Source: Martelella mediterranea DSM 17316 (GTDB lineage: Bacteria; Pseudomonadota; Alphaproteobacteria; Rhizobiales; Rhizobiaceae). Taken from it: a stretch of 64,000 nucleotides of DNA. Shown here in pieces: positions 57,720 to 64,000 of the stretch. Both the position numbers and the translations under genes were made by a program. How positions within the stretch are numbered: the stretch's first letter is position 1; every line of letters begins with the position of its first letter. The stretch is from assembly GCF_002043005.1 (NCBI RefSeq), contig NZ_CP020330.1, forward strand, positions 1,878,001 through 1,942,000, read 5' to 3'. The notes beneath the pieces were generated by a model. It was given only the letters and a program-made list of their open reading frames with translations, was not told the DNA's origin and did not search any database.

Positions 57720-58790
57720 ATGATTTTGAAAGCAAACAGATCGCTTTGGCGCAGCCTGACACTGGCCGCCGCGCTTTCGGTGGCCGCGGCGCCGATCGCC
57801 GATGCTTGCACGCGTGTTGTCTATCATGGTCCGGAAGACCGCATCCTGACGGCGCGTTCCATGGACTGGAGCCTGCCGATGCTTTCCAACCTGTGGGTGT
57901 TCCCGCGCGGCATGGAGCGAAATGGCGAAGCGGGCGAGAATTCGCTGACCTGGACATCGAAATACGGAAGCATGATTGTATCCGGTTATGACTTCTCTAC
58001 CGTGGATGGCATGAACGAGGCCGGCCTGGTGGCCAACATGCTCTGGCTGGTGGCGTCCGAATACCCGAAGAATGACGGGTCGAAGCCCGAAATGTCGCTG
58101 TCGATCTGGGCGCAGTATTTCATGGACAATTACGGCAGTGTTGCCGAAGCGGTGGAGGATTTGGAAGCCAATCCTTTCGACGTGGTGACCGCCGACGTTC
58201 CCGATCAGCCCGGACGCCTGGCGAAGGTGCATCTTTCGCTCTCGGACGCCAGCGGCGACAGCGCTATTCTGGAATGGCTGGACGGCGAACTGGTCATTCA
58301 TCACGGCCCGCAATACCGCACCATGACGAACGATCCGCCATACGATCAGCAACTGGCGGTGAAAAGGTATTGGCAGGACGTCAATCCGCGTGAGACGCTG
58401 CCCGGCACAACCCGTTCTTCCGATCGCTTTACCCGTGCTGACACCTATATCGACATGGTGGTCCAGTCGGATGACCCGCGCATTGCGGCGGCCGCCGCCA
58501 TGAGCGTGGTCCGCAATGCTTCCGTTCCCTATGGCATCAACACGCCGGACGCGCCGAACCTGTCGACCACGCGCTGGAGGGTGGTCGCGGATCACAAGGA
58601 CAAGCTGTTTTATGTCGAATCGGCGATTTCCCCGAACCTGTTCTGGGTCGATCTGAACAATCTGGATTTTTCGGCTGAAGCCGGGGTGCGGATGCTGGAT
58701 CTGGGCGTTGACATGGTCACGCTGCAGTCAGGCGAAGTGTCGGCGGACTTCAAGCCTGCCGAACCTTTCAAGTTCGAACCGGTCAACTGA
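57720..58790 (+). CDS. Exported linear amide C-N hydrolase (choloylglycine/penicillin-V acylase family)
   Basis: An Ntn-hydrolase of about 356 residues. A signal peptide (LTLAAALSVAAAPIADA) ends directly before CTRVVYHG, so signal cleavage would expose the catalytic N-terminal Cys. Other family residues are ARSMDW (Arg/Asp), VDGMNEAGLVANMLWL and the later Asn/Arg in TTRWRVVAD. Members hydrolyse bile salts, penicillin V or N-acyl-homoserine lactones; which applies is unknown, but a periplasmic acylase of quorum signals is possible. Start: ATG 57720 has GGAGGA only 1 nt away, while TTG 57726 has ideal spacing, so the latter may be used. Confidence 0.88.
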   Translation: MILKANRSLWRSLTLAAALSVAAAPIADACTRVVYHGPEDRILTARSMDWSLPMLSNLWVFPRGMERNGEAGENSLTWTSKYGSMIVSGYDFSTVDGMNEAGLVANMLWLVASEYPKNDGSKPEMSLSIWAQYFMDNYGSVAEAVEDLEANPFDVVTADVPDQPGRLAKVHLSLSDASGDSAILEWLDGELVIHHGPQYRTMTNDPPYDQQLAVKRYWQDVNPRETLPGTTRSSDRFTRADTYIDMVVQSDDPRIAAAAAMSVVRNASVPYGINTPDAPNLSTTRWRVVADHKDKLFYVESAISPNLFWVDLNNLDFSAEAGVRMLDLGVDMVTLQSGEVSADFKPAEPFKFEPVN

Positions 58791-58796
58791 GACGTG

Positions 58797-58826
58797 CCGG
58801 CCACCGCATTCCCGTGTGGTGGCCGG
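58797..58826 (+). terminator. Stem-loop after the amide hydrolase gene
   Basis: A 9-bp stem CCGGCCACC/GGTGGCCGG with a 12-nt loop begins 7 nt after the stop. The following bases (ATCATCCTGTTCTC) are only mildly T-rich. Confidence 0.5.
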
Positions 58827-58891
58827 ATCATCCTGTTCTCAACGGGACTTGTCGTTCCGATCGCGGATGTTCGCGACCAGGCCAATCTCGG

Positions 58892-59692
58892 TCAGAACCG
58901 GTAGGTAATTCCCACAACCGGCCCGCTCAGCCTCGTGTCGTAGACATGACCGTCTTTTTCGTAATCGGTGTCGACGATCTTATAGCCTGCCGAAAATGAC
59001 AGGTGCTCGCTCAAGGTATAGTTCGCCGTCGAGAGGAACGACCAGGTCAGATCGGAATTGACGTCAAAGCCGCCGATATCGGCCTGAGCCTGAACCGATA
59101 AACGATCCGTCAGATTGAAAAACACGCGGGCGCCGACGACGGGGTCAATCCAGCCGAAGCTTTCGTCATAACGGACTGATCTGCCAAGTCCGCTGGCCGT
59201 GATCTCATTGGAAATATGCCACAGACGTATGCCGGCCAAAGCGTCGAGCGTAAATGCGGGCGTATCGACAACGCGGTATCCGCCCTGCACGGTGGCCATG
59301 AACTGCCTGGTATTGAGTGTGCCGGCCGCTTCAAACGCCGGCAGCTGCGATGTGCCCGGAAACCCATATGTATTCTCGTCGCTCGTATCCGTATACATCA
59401 TGTCCGCTGAGAGAACGAAACGGTCGTGGCGGCCCCAGACATTGACAAATCCGGCAATATTCAGCCCGTCCCGGCCCTCGGAAAAAGAGCGGTCGATATT
59501 CACGGTCGGCCCGACGCCGAAGGGAGAGACCTTCCCCGTGACCCCGGTTGCCCACAGATAGGGAGTGATCTGGAGTGCCCCGTCAGAGGCGCTCGCTGCG
59601 GAGGTTTCCGGGGCGGCGGTGGCACTGTCGGCCGCATGGAGAATCTGCGGGACGCATAGAGAAAAAGCGCACGCAAGGATATATTCTTTCAA
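58892..59692 (-). CDS. Outer-membrane beta-barrel protein of unknown function
   Basis: A 266-residue exported protein: signal peptide ending LHA, a short Ala/Ser/Thr-rich linker, then alternating strands (ITPYLWATGVTGKV, FVLSADMMYTD, RQFMATVQGGYRV, RLSVQAQADIGGF) to a terminal YRF, the mark of BAM-inserted barrels. Its size suits eight strands or so. The ligand is not known. The gene begins with TTG (59692) after GGGGGGAAC; no in-frame ATG lies nearby. It is convergent with the amide hydrolase. Confidence 0.82.
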   Translation of the reverse strand: MKEYILACAFSLCVPQILHAADSATAAPETSAASASDGALQITPYLWATGVTGKVSPFGVGPTVNIDRSFSEGRDGLNIAGFVNVWGRHDRFVLSADMMYTDTSDENTYGFPGTSQLPAFEAAGTLNTRQFMATVQGGYRVVDTPAFTLDALAGIRLWHISNEITASGLGRSVRYDESFGWIDPVVGARVFFNLTDRLSVQAQADIGGFDVNSDLTWSFLSTANYTLSEHLSFSAGYKIVDTDYEKDGHVYDTRLSGPVVGITYRF

Positions 59693-59891
59693 TGTGTTCC
59701 CCCCGGTCCGGCAACCTGAACCGATTCCACTTGTATCATCGTCTTTTGTAAGCAGTTACCATCATAGAAGCGAGGTGCAACTCTGCGGTTCCACAGAAAC
59801 AGCGATTGGCGTGCGGTCCGTCGCCGGTAGGCGAGCGTCTCGGTAACCAGATTTTTAACCGGGCAATTCTATTTTCAGGAAAGCGTAGCCC

Positions 59892-60674
59892 GTGTTCTCC
59901 CTGAAGTGGATTTCAATGTCGTATTTTCTGAACCTGGCACTGGTTCCCTCAATCCTGCTGTTTCTGGTCTTCGGTCTCGCCTTGTTCACCATGACCTATT
60001 GGGTTCTGTGCCTGTTTGCCCGATTTGCGCGCACGGATGCTCTCGTCATTCCGCTGGGCGCCTTCATTGGAACGATTGCGACGTCCTGGGCTCTGTCTCT
60101 CGGCTTCGTTGCCGCCGACATCTGGACGCTGCACGCAAAGGCTGACCAGGAACTCACCTCGGAGCGGTCCGCGATCAATCGACTGATCGGAAACGCCGAA
60201 GCCGAGGTGCTGAACAGGCCTGACCTTGAAGCGGCGATGGAGTTCTATCGTGAAAAGGTGATCTCGGACGAATGGGGTGCCAACGGAAACCTTCATCCCG
60301 CGGCTTCGGTCGAGCAGGCCCTTCAGAAAATACGTATCATCATCATGGATATCGCCGAGGGCGATGCGCCCGCTCCGATCATCAACCAGACCGTTGCCAT
60401 TTTCAACGACCTGCAGGAAACGCGCGATGTGCGCCTCGCCATCGCCAGCACGACCGTCAATCAGTATAAATGGTATATGCTGCTGACGCTGACGATCTTG
60501 ACATCGCTTACGATCGCCGTGACGCACGCAGACAGAACACGCGCGGGGAGTATAGCGATATTCCTTTATGTGCTTGCAGCCACAACAAGCCTCTGGCTGC
60601 TGACGGTGCACGCAAGCCCCTATGCCGGCATCGAGACGATAGAGCCAAGCGGACTGTATCTGAATTTGACCTGA
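59892..60674 (+). CDS. DUF4239-type membrane protein
   Basis: A 260-residue protein with four predicted membrane helices, two near the N terminus (about 10-36 and 48-75) and two near the C terminus (about 192-215 and 222-240), separated by a soluble, helical region (ERSAINRLIGNAEAEV). This plan matches DUF4239, sometimes called bestrophin-like; function unknown. The start could be GTG 59892 (AGGAAAG upstream) or ATG 59916. It is divergent from the barrel gene across 199 nt and convergent with tetR. Confidence 0.7.
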   Translation: MFSLKWISMSYFLNLALVPSILLFLVFGLALFTMTYWVLCLFARFARTDALVIPLGAFIGTIATSWALSLGFVAADIWTLHAKADQELTSERSAINRLIGNAEAEVLNRPDLEAAMEFYREKVISDEWGANGNLHPAASVEQALQKIRIIIMDIAEGDAPAPIINQTVAIFNDLQETRDVRLAIASTTVNQYKWYMLLTLTILTSLTIAVTHADRTRAGSIAIFLYVLAATTSLWLLTVHASPYAGIETIEPSGLYLNLT

Positions 60675-60709
60675 CAGCGGACCGTATTTGGGCCCGCGTT
60701 CGCACGGCG

Positions 60710-61327
60710 TCAGGCGCCACGCTTTCCGGGCCAGGCGGTGAGTGCGAGATCGATCAGATGCTTCAGCCGTGCGTTGCAGGCGCCGTCGCAGGCCTGTGCC
60801 GACATGCCCTGAATGATCGCGCCATAGAAGCGCGCGAGGGTATCGGTGTCGGTCTGCGCCGGCAATTCGTCGTCCTCGACGGCCCGGTCAAAGCGGGTTT
60901 TGAGGGTCTTCATCGAGGCTTCCCGCAAGGCCGCCGTCATCTGCGCGACGGATGCGTTTTCTTCCGCATGCTGCAGAACGGCCGTCGAGACCATGCAGCC
61001 GCGCGGCTTGCCGGGCTGCGTGTCTCCATCAGCGATATCGTAGAGATACAGCCTCAGGGCATCGTAAGCCGGAAGAGGGGATTGCAGGATCTCCATCCGG
61101 CGGCCGCTTTCACGGGCGATGCCGAACGCGAGCGCCTGCCGGTACAGTTCCTCCTTTGAGCCGAACATGGAGTAGAGCGTCGGCGGATTGATGCCCATGG
61201 CCCTGGTGAGGTCGGCGGTCGAGGTGCCTTCATAGCCGCGTTCCCAGAACAGGCGAGCCGCGATGTCGAGGCCCACGTCGCGTTCGAGCGCGCGCGGTCT
61301 GCCCCGTTTGCGAGCCGGATTCGACAT
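60710..61327 (-). CDS. TetR-family transcriptional regulator
   Basis: A 205-residue repressor. The N-terminal HTH (about 13-60; GLDIAARLFWERGYEGTST, GINPPTLYSMFGSKEELY) is typical, and the ligand domain ends with ACDGACNARLKHLIDLAL. The start MSNPARKRGRPR at 61327 is in line with the family; an ATG 14 codons earlier is also open. It is divergent from the SDR gene, with a 12-bp inverted repeat in the shared control region, so it probably represses itself and that gene. Confidence 0.92.
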   Translation of the reverse strand: MSNPARKRGRPRALERDVGLDIAARLFWERGYEGTSTADLTRAMGINPPTLYSMFGSKEELYRQALAFGIARESGRRMEILQSPLPAYDALRLYLYDIADGDTQPGKPRGCMVSTAVLQHAEENASVAQMTAALREASMKTLKTRFDRAVEDDELPAQTDTDTLARFYGAIIQGMSAQACDGACNARLKHLIDLALTAWPGKRGA

Positions 61328-61396
61328 TAAATAGTGATCCCTATTAAATTGTTGACGACGGCATTCCAATAGTTATTATAGCGGTCACTATTTAAT
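61326..61396. promoter_or_regulatory. Inverted operator repeat between tetR and SDR
   Basis: ATTAAATAGTGA at 61326-61337 and its exact reverse complement TCACTATTTAAT at 61385-61396 face each other across 47 nt. One overlaps the tetR start and the other lies just before the SDR ribosome-binding site. The A+T-rich half-sites are likely bound by the TetR regulator. Confidence 0.65.
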
Positions 61397-61414
61397 TTAG
61401 CAACGGAGTGACCC

Positions 61415-62188
61415 ATGACCAAGAGACTGGAAAACAAGATAGCCCTGATCACCGGTAGTTCACGCGGCATCGGCCGGGCGGTTGCCCTTGCCGTGGCGAA
61501 GGAAGGTGCGGCGCTGATCGGCGTGCACTACACCGCCAATGCCGATGCGGCCGATGCCACGCTTCGCGACATCGAGGCGCTCGGGGTAAAGGCGGTTGGC
61601 GTCAAGGCCGACCTGCGAGAGGGCAAGGCGGCGGCCGACAGCCTTTGGGAACAGTTCGCCGAAGCCGCCCGTGCCGAGACGGGTTCCGCCGCTCTCGACA
61701 TTCTGGTGAACAATGCCGGCATCGCGCCCGCCCTGCCATTGAAGCAGACGGACGAAGCCGTGTTCGACGCGGTCATGGCCATCAATTACAAGGCGCCATT
61801 CTTCCTGATCCAGGCCGCGGCTGACCATATTCGCGACAATGGCCGCATCATCAATGTGTCGACCGGGTTCACCCGGGTCGCGGCGCCGACGCATCCGGCC
61901 TATGCGGCCTCCAAGGGGGCGTTGGAGACCTTGACGCTGGCACTGGCGCCGGAATTTGCCACGCGCGGAATCACGGTCAATGCCGTGCTGCCGGGCGTGA
62001 CGGAGACGGATATGAATGCCGAGTGGCTGGCATCGCCGGACGCGCGCGCCGGCGCGGAGGCCCTCTCGGTCTTCTCACGTGTCGGAAAGCCGGAAGACGT
62101 TGCCGACGTCATCGCCTTCCTGGCATCGAACGAGGCGCGGTGGACGACGGGTCAGATGATCGATGCGACCGGCGGCGCGCGGATCTGA
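61415..62188 (+). CDS. Short-chain dehydrogenase/reductase
   Basis: A 257-residue classical SDR. TGSSRGIGR (residues 14-22) is the dinucleotide loop, LVNNAGIAP follows, and the catalytic triad lies in NVSTGF (Ser) and YAASK (Tyr, Lys). HYTANAD after the second strand suggests NADP preference, with no firm proof. Acts on an unknown ketone or alcohol. GGAG precedes the ATG by 9 nt. It is presumably controlled by the divergent TetR regulator. Confidence 0.93.
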   Translation: MTKRLENKIALITGSSRGIGRAVALAVAKEGAALIGVHYTANADAADATLRDIEALGVKAVGVKADLREGKAAADSLWEQFAEAARAETGSAALDILVNNAGIAPALPLKQTDEAVFDAVMAINYKAPFFLIQAAADHIRDNGRIINVSTGFTRVAAPTHPAYAASKGALETLTLALAPEFATRGITVNAVLPGVTETDMNAEWLASPDARAGAEALSVFSRVGKPEDVADVIAFLASNEARWTTGQMIDATGGARI

Positions 62189-62204
62189 ATAACCCCCGCT
62201 ACGC

Positions 62205-62263
62205 GGCCATGAGAGGTCCGCTCATGGCCGTGGCGAGCGCGCCGCACTCAAAATGCGCTCGCC
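62205..62263. terminator. Two hairpins between convergent SDR and gst genes
   Basis: Two perfect 9-bp stems, GGCCATGAG/CTCATGGCC (62205-62229) and GGCGAGCGC/GCGCTCGCC (62232-62263), lie between the gene ends. Neither has a clear U-run, so they may be weak terminators. Confidence 0.4.
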
Positions 62264-62291
62264 GCAGCGTCGTTATCGCAAAGCTGTCAGA

Positions 62292-62876
62292 TCAGCTCAA
62301 TCCTTCTTCCTCAAGCGCCCGGATGACCGAGGGCATTGCCCTCATACGTTTCAGGCAGTTCAGCAGGTTTGCGGGCAGGTCAACGCCGCTCCGTGGCGCG
62401 ACCATCAGGACCCAGAAGAGATAGCAGTCGGCAATCGTCATCTCGGAACTGATCAGGAATGCCTTGTCGCCCATCTGATCGGCGAGAAGCGCGAAGGCCT
62501 TCTCGATCTTCTCGCGGGCGCGCTGCTTTTCCGGTTCGGGGAAATCCCTGAAGAACGGGGCGTAGGCGCCGTGGATTTCGCTGGACATGTAGGCGAGCGC
62601 CTCGAGTGTCCGCCACCTGAGCAGGCGGTCTTCGGGCAGAAGCTTGCCGCTTTCCTCGGCGATATAGGCCAGGATGACCTGGTTCTCGGTCAGGACCACT
62701 CCGTCGTCCATCTCAAGGGCCGGAATGTAGCCCTTCGGGTTGAGCGCCAGAAAATCGCGACCGTCCCCGGTCCTTTTTTCGTGGTCGATGCTGACGAGCT
62801 GATAGGCAAGCCCGGCCTCGATGAGCGCGATGTGATCGGCCAGGCTGCAGGCGCCGGGATAATAAAACAGCTTCAT
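62292..62876 (-). CDS. Glutathione S-transferase
   Basis: A 194-residue cytosolic GST. The thioredoxin-like N-terminal domain begins MKLFYYPGACSLADHIALIEAG and has NPKGYIPALEMDDG (cis-Pro) and LTENQVILAYIAE (Glu/Asn glutathione contacts). The helical domain holds MTIADCYLFWVL. It resembles beta-class GSTs that use a Cys or Ser (PGACS). AAGGAG precedes the start at 62876; the open frame extends 24 codons more. Divergent from an HxlR regulator, which suggests induction by electrophiles. Confidence 0.93.
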   Translation of the reverse strand: MKLFYYPGACSLADHIALIEAGLAYQLVSIDHEKRTGDGRDFLALNPKGYIPALEMDDGVVLTENQVILAYIAEESGKLLPEDRLLRWRTLEALAYMSSEIHGAYAPFFRDFPEPEKQRAREKIEKAFALLADQMGDKAFLISSEMTIADCYLFWVLMVAPRSGVDLPANLLNCLKRMRAMPSVIRALEEEGLS

Positions 62877-62999
62877 ATGTGGTCTCCTTGTCTGAACCCG
62901 GCCAGAGTCAATTTCTGGAACCAGGTCTGAATTGTTGACCACAGCCATTTATGGGACTTAAAAAGGGCCGTCAAAAGCATAAATTCCGGAGCAGGTCAG

Positions 63000-63368
63000 A
63001 TGGATATGACCGTCAAGTCCGCCGGCGCCGATTGCCGCGCCGTCAGCGAGATCCTCAGCCGCATCGGCGATAAGTGGACGATCCAGGTGGTCGTCGCGCT
63101 TCGCCCGGGCCCACACCGCTTCAACGAAATCAAGCGGCGCGTCGGCGGCATTTCGCAGCAGATGCTGACCAGGACGCTCAAGACGCTGGAACGGGACGGC
63201 ATGATCGAACGCAGCGTGCGCCACACCACGCCGCCGCAGGTCGCATACGCCCTGACGCCGCTCGGACATTCCCTGTCCGACACGGCAAAGCATCTCGCCG
63301 ATTGGGCGGCGGCCCACCGTGGAGCGATCGCGGACAACCGCATCCGTTACGACAACCGTAAGCCTTGA
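63000..63368 (+). CDS. HxlR-family transcriptional regulator
   Basis: A 122-residue winged-helix protein with the family Cys in GADCRAVSEILSRIGDKWT, then FNEIKRRVGGISQQMLTRTLKTLERDGMI (recognition helix, cut at the turn) and the wing RHTTPPQVAYALTPLG. The Cys often senses electrophiles or disulfide stress. GGAG lies 8-9 nt before the ATG. It diverges from gst across 123 nt. Confidence 0.93.
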   Translation: MDMTVKSAGADCRAVSEILSRIGDKWTIQVVVALRPGPHRFNEIKRRVGGISQQMLTRTLKTLERDGMIERSVRHTTPPQVAYALTPLGHSLSDTAKHLADWAAAHRGAIADNRIRYDNRKP

Positions 63369-63440
63369 TGCGTTCACCGTGGCAATAGGGCCGAAGCCCG
63401 GACCATCCACACCGGAACGCCTGAATTGGCCTGAGCATCT

Positions 63441-64000
63441 TCAGGGCAGGAAAGCGCCGTCATCCGCCGCTACGGGAAACTGACTGACCCGATCTGAGGC
63501 CCTGCCATCAGCTTGGCGCTTCACAGGCGACAACCCGCCGGTCTCCCGCAAGTAGCGACGCGGCGGACAACCCATTTCACGTTTGAACGCCGCGGCGAAG
63601 GCGTATTCCGACACATATCCCAGCGAGGTCGCGATTTCGGCGATACTGTCGCGGGTTTCGATCAGCCGTTCGCCCGCCAGCATCATGCGCCAGCGGGTGA
63701 GATAGGCGATCGGCGTCGCGCCGACCTTCCGCTTGAACCGCTGCGCAAAGACGGTGCGCGACATACCGACCTCCCGGGCCAGCGTCTCCAGGGACCAGGC
63801 ACGCGCGGGCTCCCCGTGAATCGCGCGGATCGCCGGGCCGACATGCGGATCGGCGAGCGCGGCGAGCCAGCCGGTCTCGTCCGGACCCTGTTCCTCCACA
63901 TGAAGACGCAGCGCCTGGACCAGCATCATGTGTGAAAGCTGTTGCGCCATCAGCGACGATCCGGCGCGCGCCTCCCGCATCTCCTCCATCATCATTTCGA
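63441..64000 (-). CDS. AraC-family regulator, 3' part (cut by window end)
   Basis: The last 185 or so residues of an AraC protein. Two HTH motifs are visible: SLETLAREVGMSRTVFAQRFKRKVG with the following TPIAYLTRWRM, and SIAEIATSLGYVSEYAFAAAFKREMG with PPRRYLRE. The upstream part (SLMAQQLSHMMLVQALRLHV) belongs to the end of an AraC_N/cupin_6 sensor domain that continues beyond 64000. The true start is outside the window. Role not known. Confidence 0.92.
   Translation of the reverse strand, partial: EMMMEEMREARAGSSLMAQQLSHMMLVQALRLHVEEQGPDETGWLAALADPHVGPAIRAIHGEPARAWSLETLAREVGMSRTVFAQRFKRKVGATPIAYLTRWRMMLAGERLIETRDSIAEIATSLGYVSEYAFAAAFKREMGCPPRRYLRETGGLSPVKRQADGRASDRVSQFPVAADDGAFLP

Overview
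The window is high-GC DNA (roughly 60-65% by eye) from an alphaproteobacterium, most likely Hyphomicrobiales/Rhizobiales. The evidence is the gene order obgE-proB-proA-nadD-rsfS-rlmH-envC-ctpA next to rplU-rpmA and two GNAT genes, a DUF2794 protein, RIME-like palindromes and FNR/FixK-type boxes. The genus cannot be fixed from the sequence (Martelella-like or another Rhizobiaceae/Aurantimonadaceae relative is a guess).

Bases 1-15.9 kb are ordinary chromosome. They hold an HlyD/RbbA/YhhJ-type ABC exporter, dnaK-dnaJ on the minus strand with an intercistronic hairpin, a divergent S-adenosylhomocysteine-hydrolase-like protein, a GNAT gene, eda, a CYTH-CHAD pair, trhO and several envelope or unknown proteins. 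At 16.15-17.30 kb an IS110-family element sits against a RIME-like palindrome; its 5' non-coding end is rich in hairpins and is a candidate bridge RNA. The minus-strand housekeeping block from 26.3 to 17.4 kb follows, with a PP2C-like gene inserted between nadD and rsfS. At 26.6-28.8 kb a TbpB-like lipoprotein and a Slam-type outer-membrane translocator form a two-gene surface lipoprotein (type XI) secretion cassette.

From 31.3 to 45.6 kb a 14.2-kb accessory island lies between two identical tRNA-Ser(CGA) genes inside a 137-bp perfect direct repeat. It carries a HipA-like kinase/DUF3037 pair, a tyrosine integrase, a serine resolvase, a secreted protein of unknown function, a complete type I restriction-modification operon (hsdM-hsdS-hsdR), and a GIY-YIG/DUF4357 plus DUF429 pair. 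About 1.6 kb of it has no convincing gene. It reads as a mobile defence island.

After the island come a carbohydrate ABC transporter operon ending in nanE and an amino-sugar kinase (ManNAc or sialic-acid type use), a DUF6880 gene lying between two fragments of a dead integrase, and a probable low-oxygen/stress cluster (BON protein, Zn-alcohol dehydrogenase, universal stress protein, decayed P-type ATPase) with two perfect FNR/FixK boxes. The last part holds a secreted Ntn-hydrolase, an outer-membrane barrel, a DUF4239 protein, a tetR/SDR divergent pair with a clear inverted operator, a gst/hxlR divergent pair, and the 3' part of an AraC-type regulator cut by the window end.
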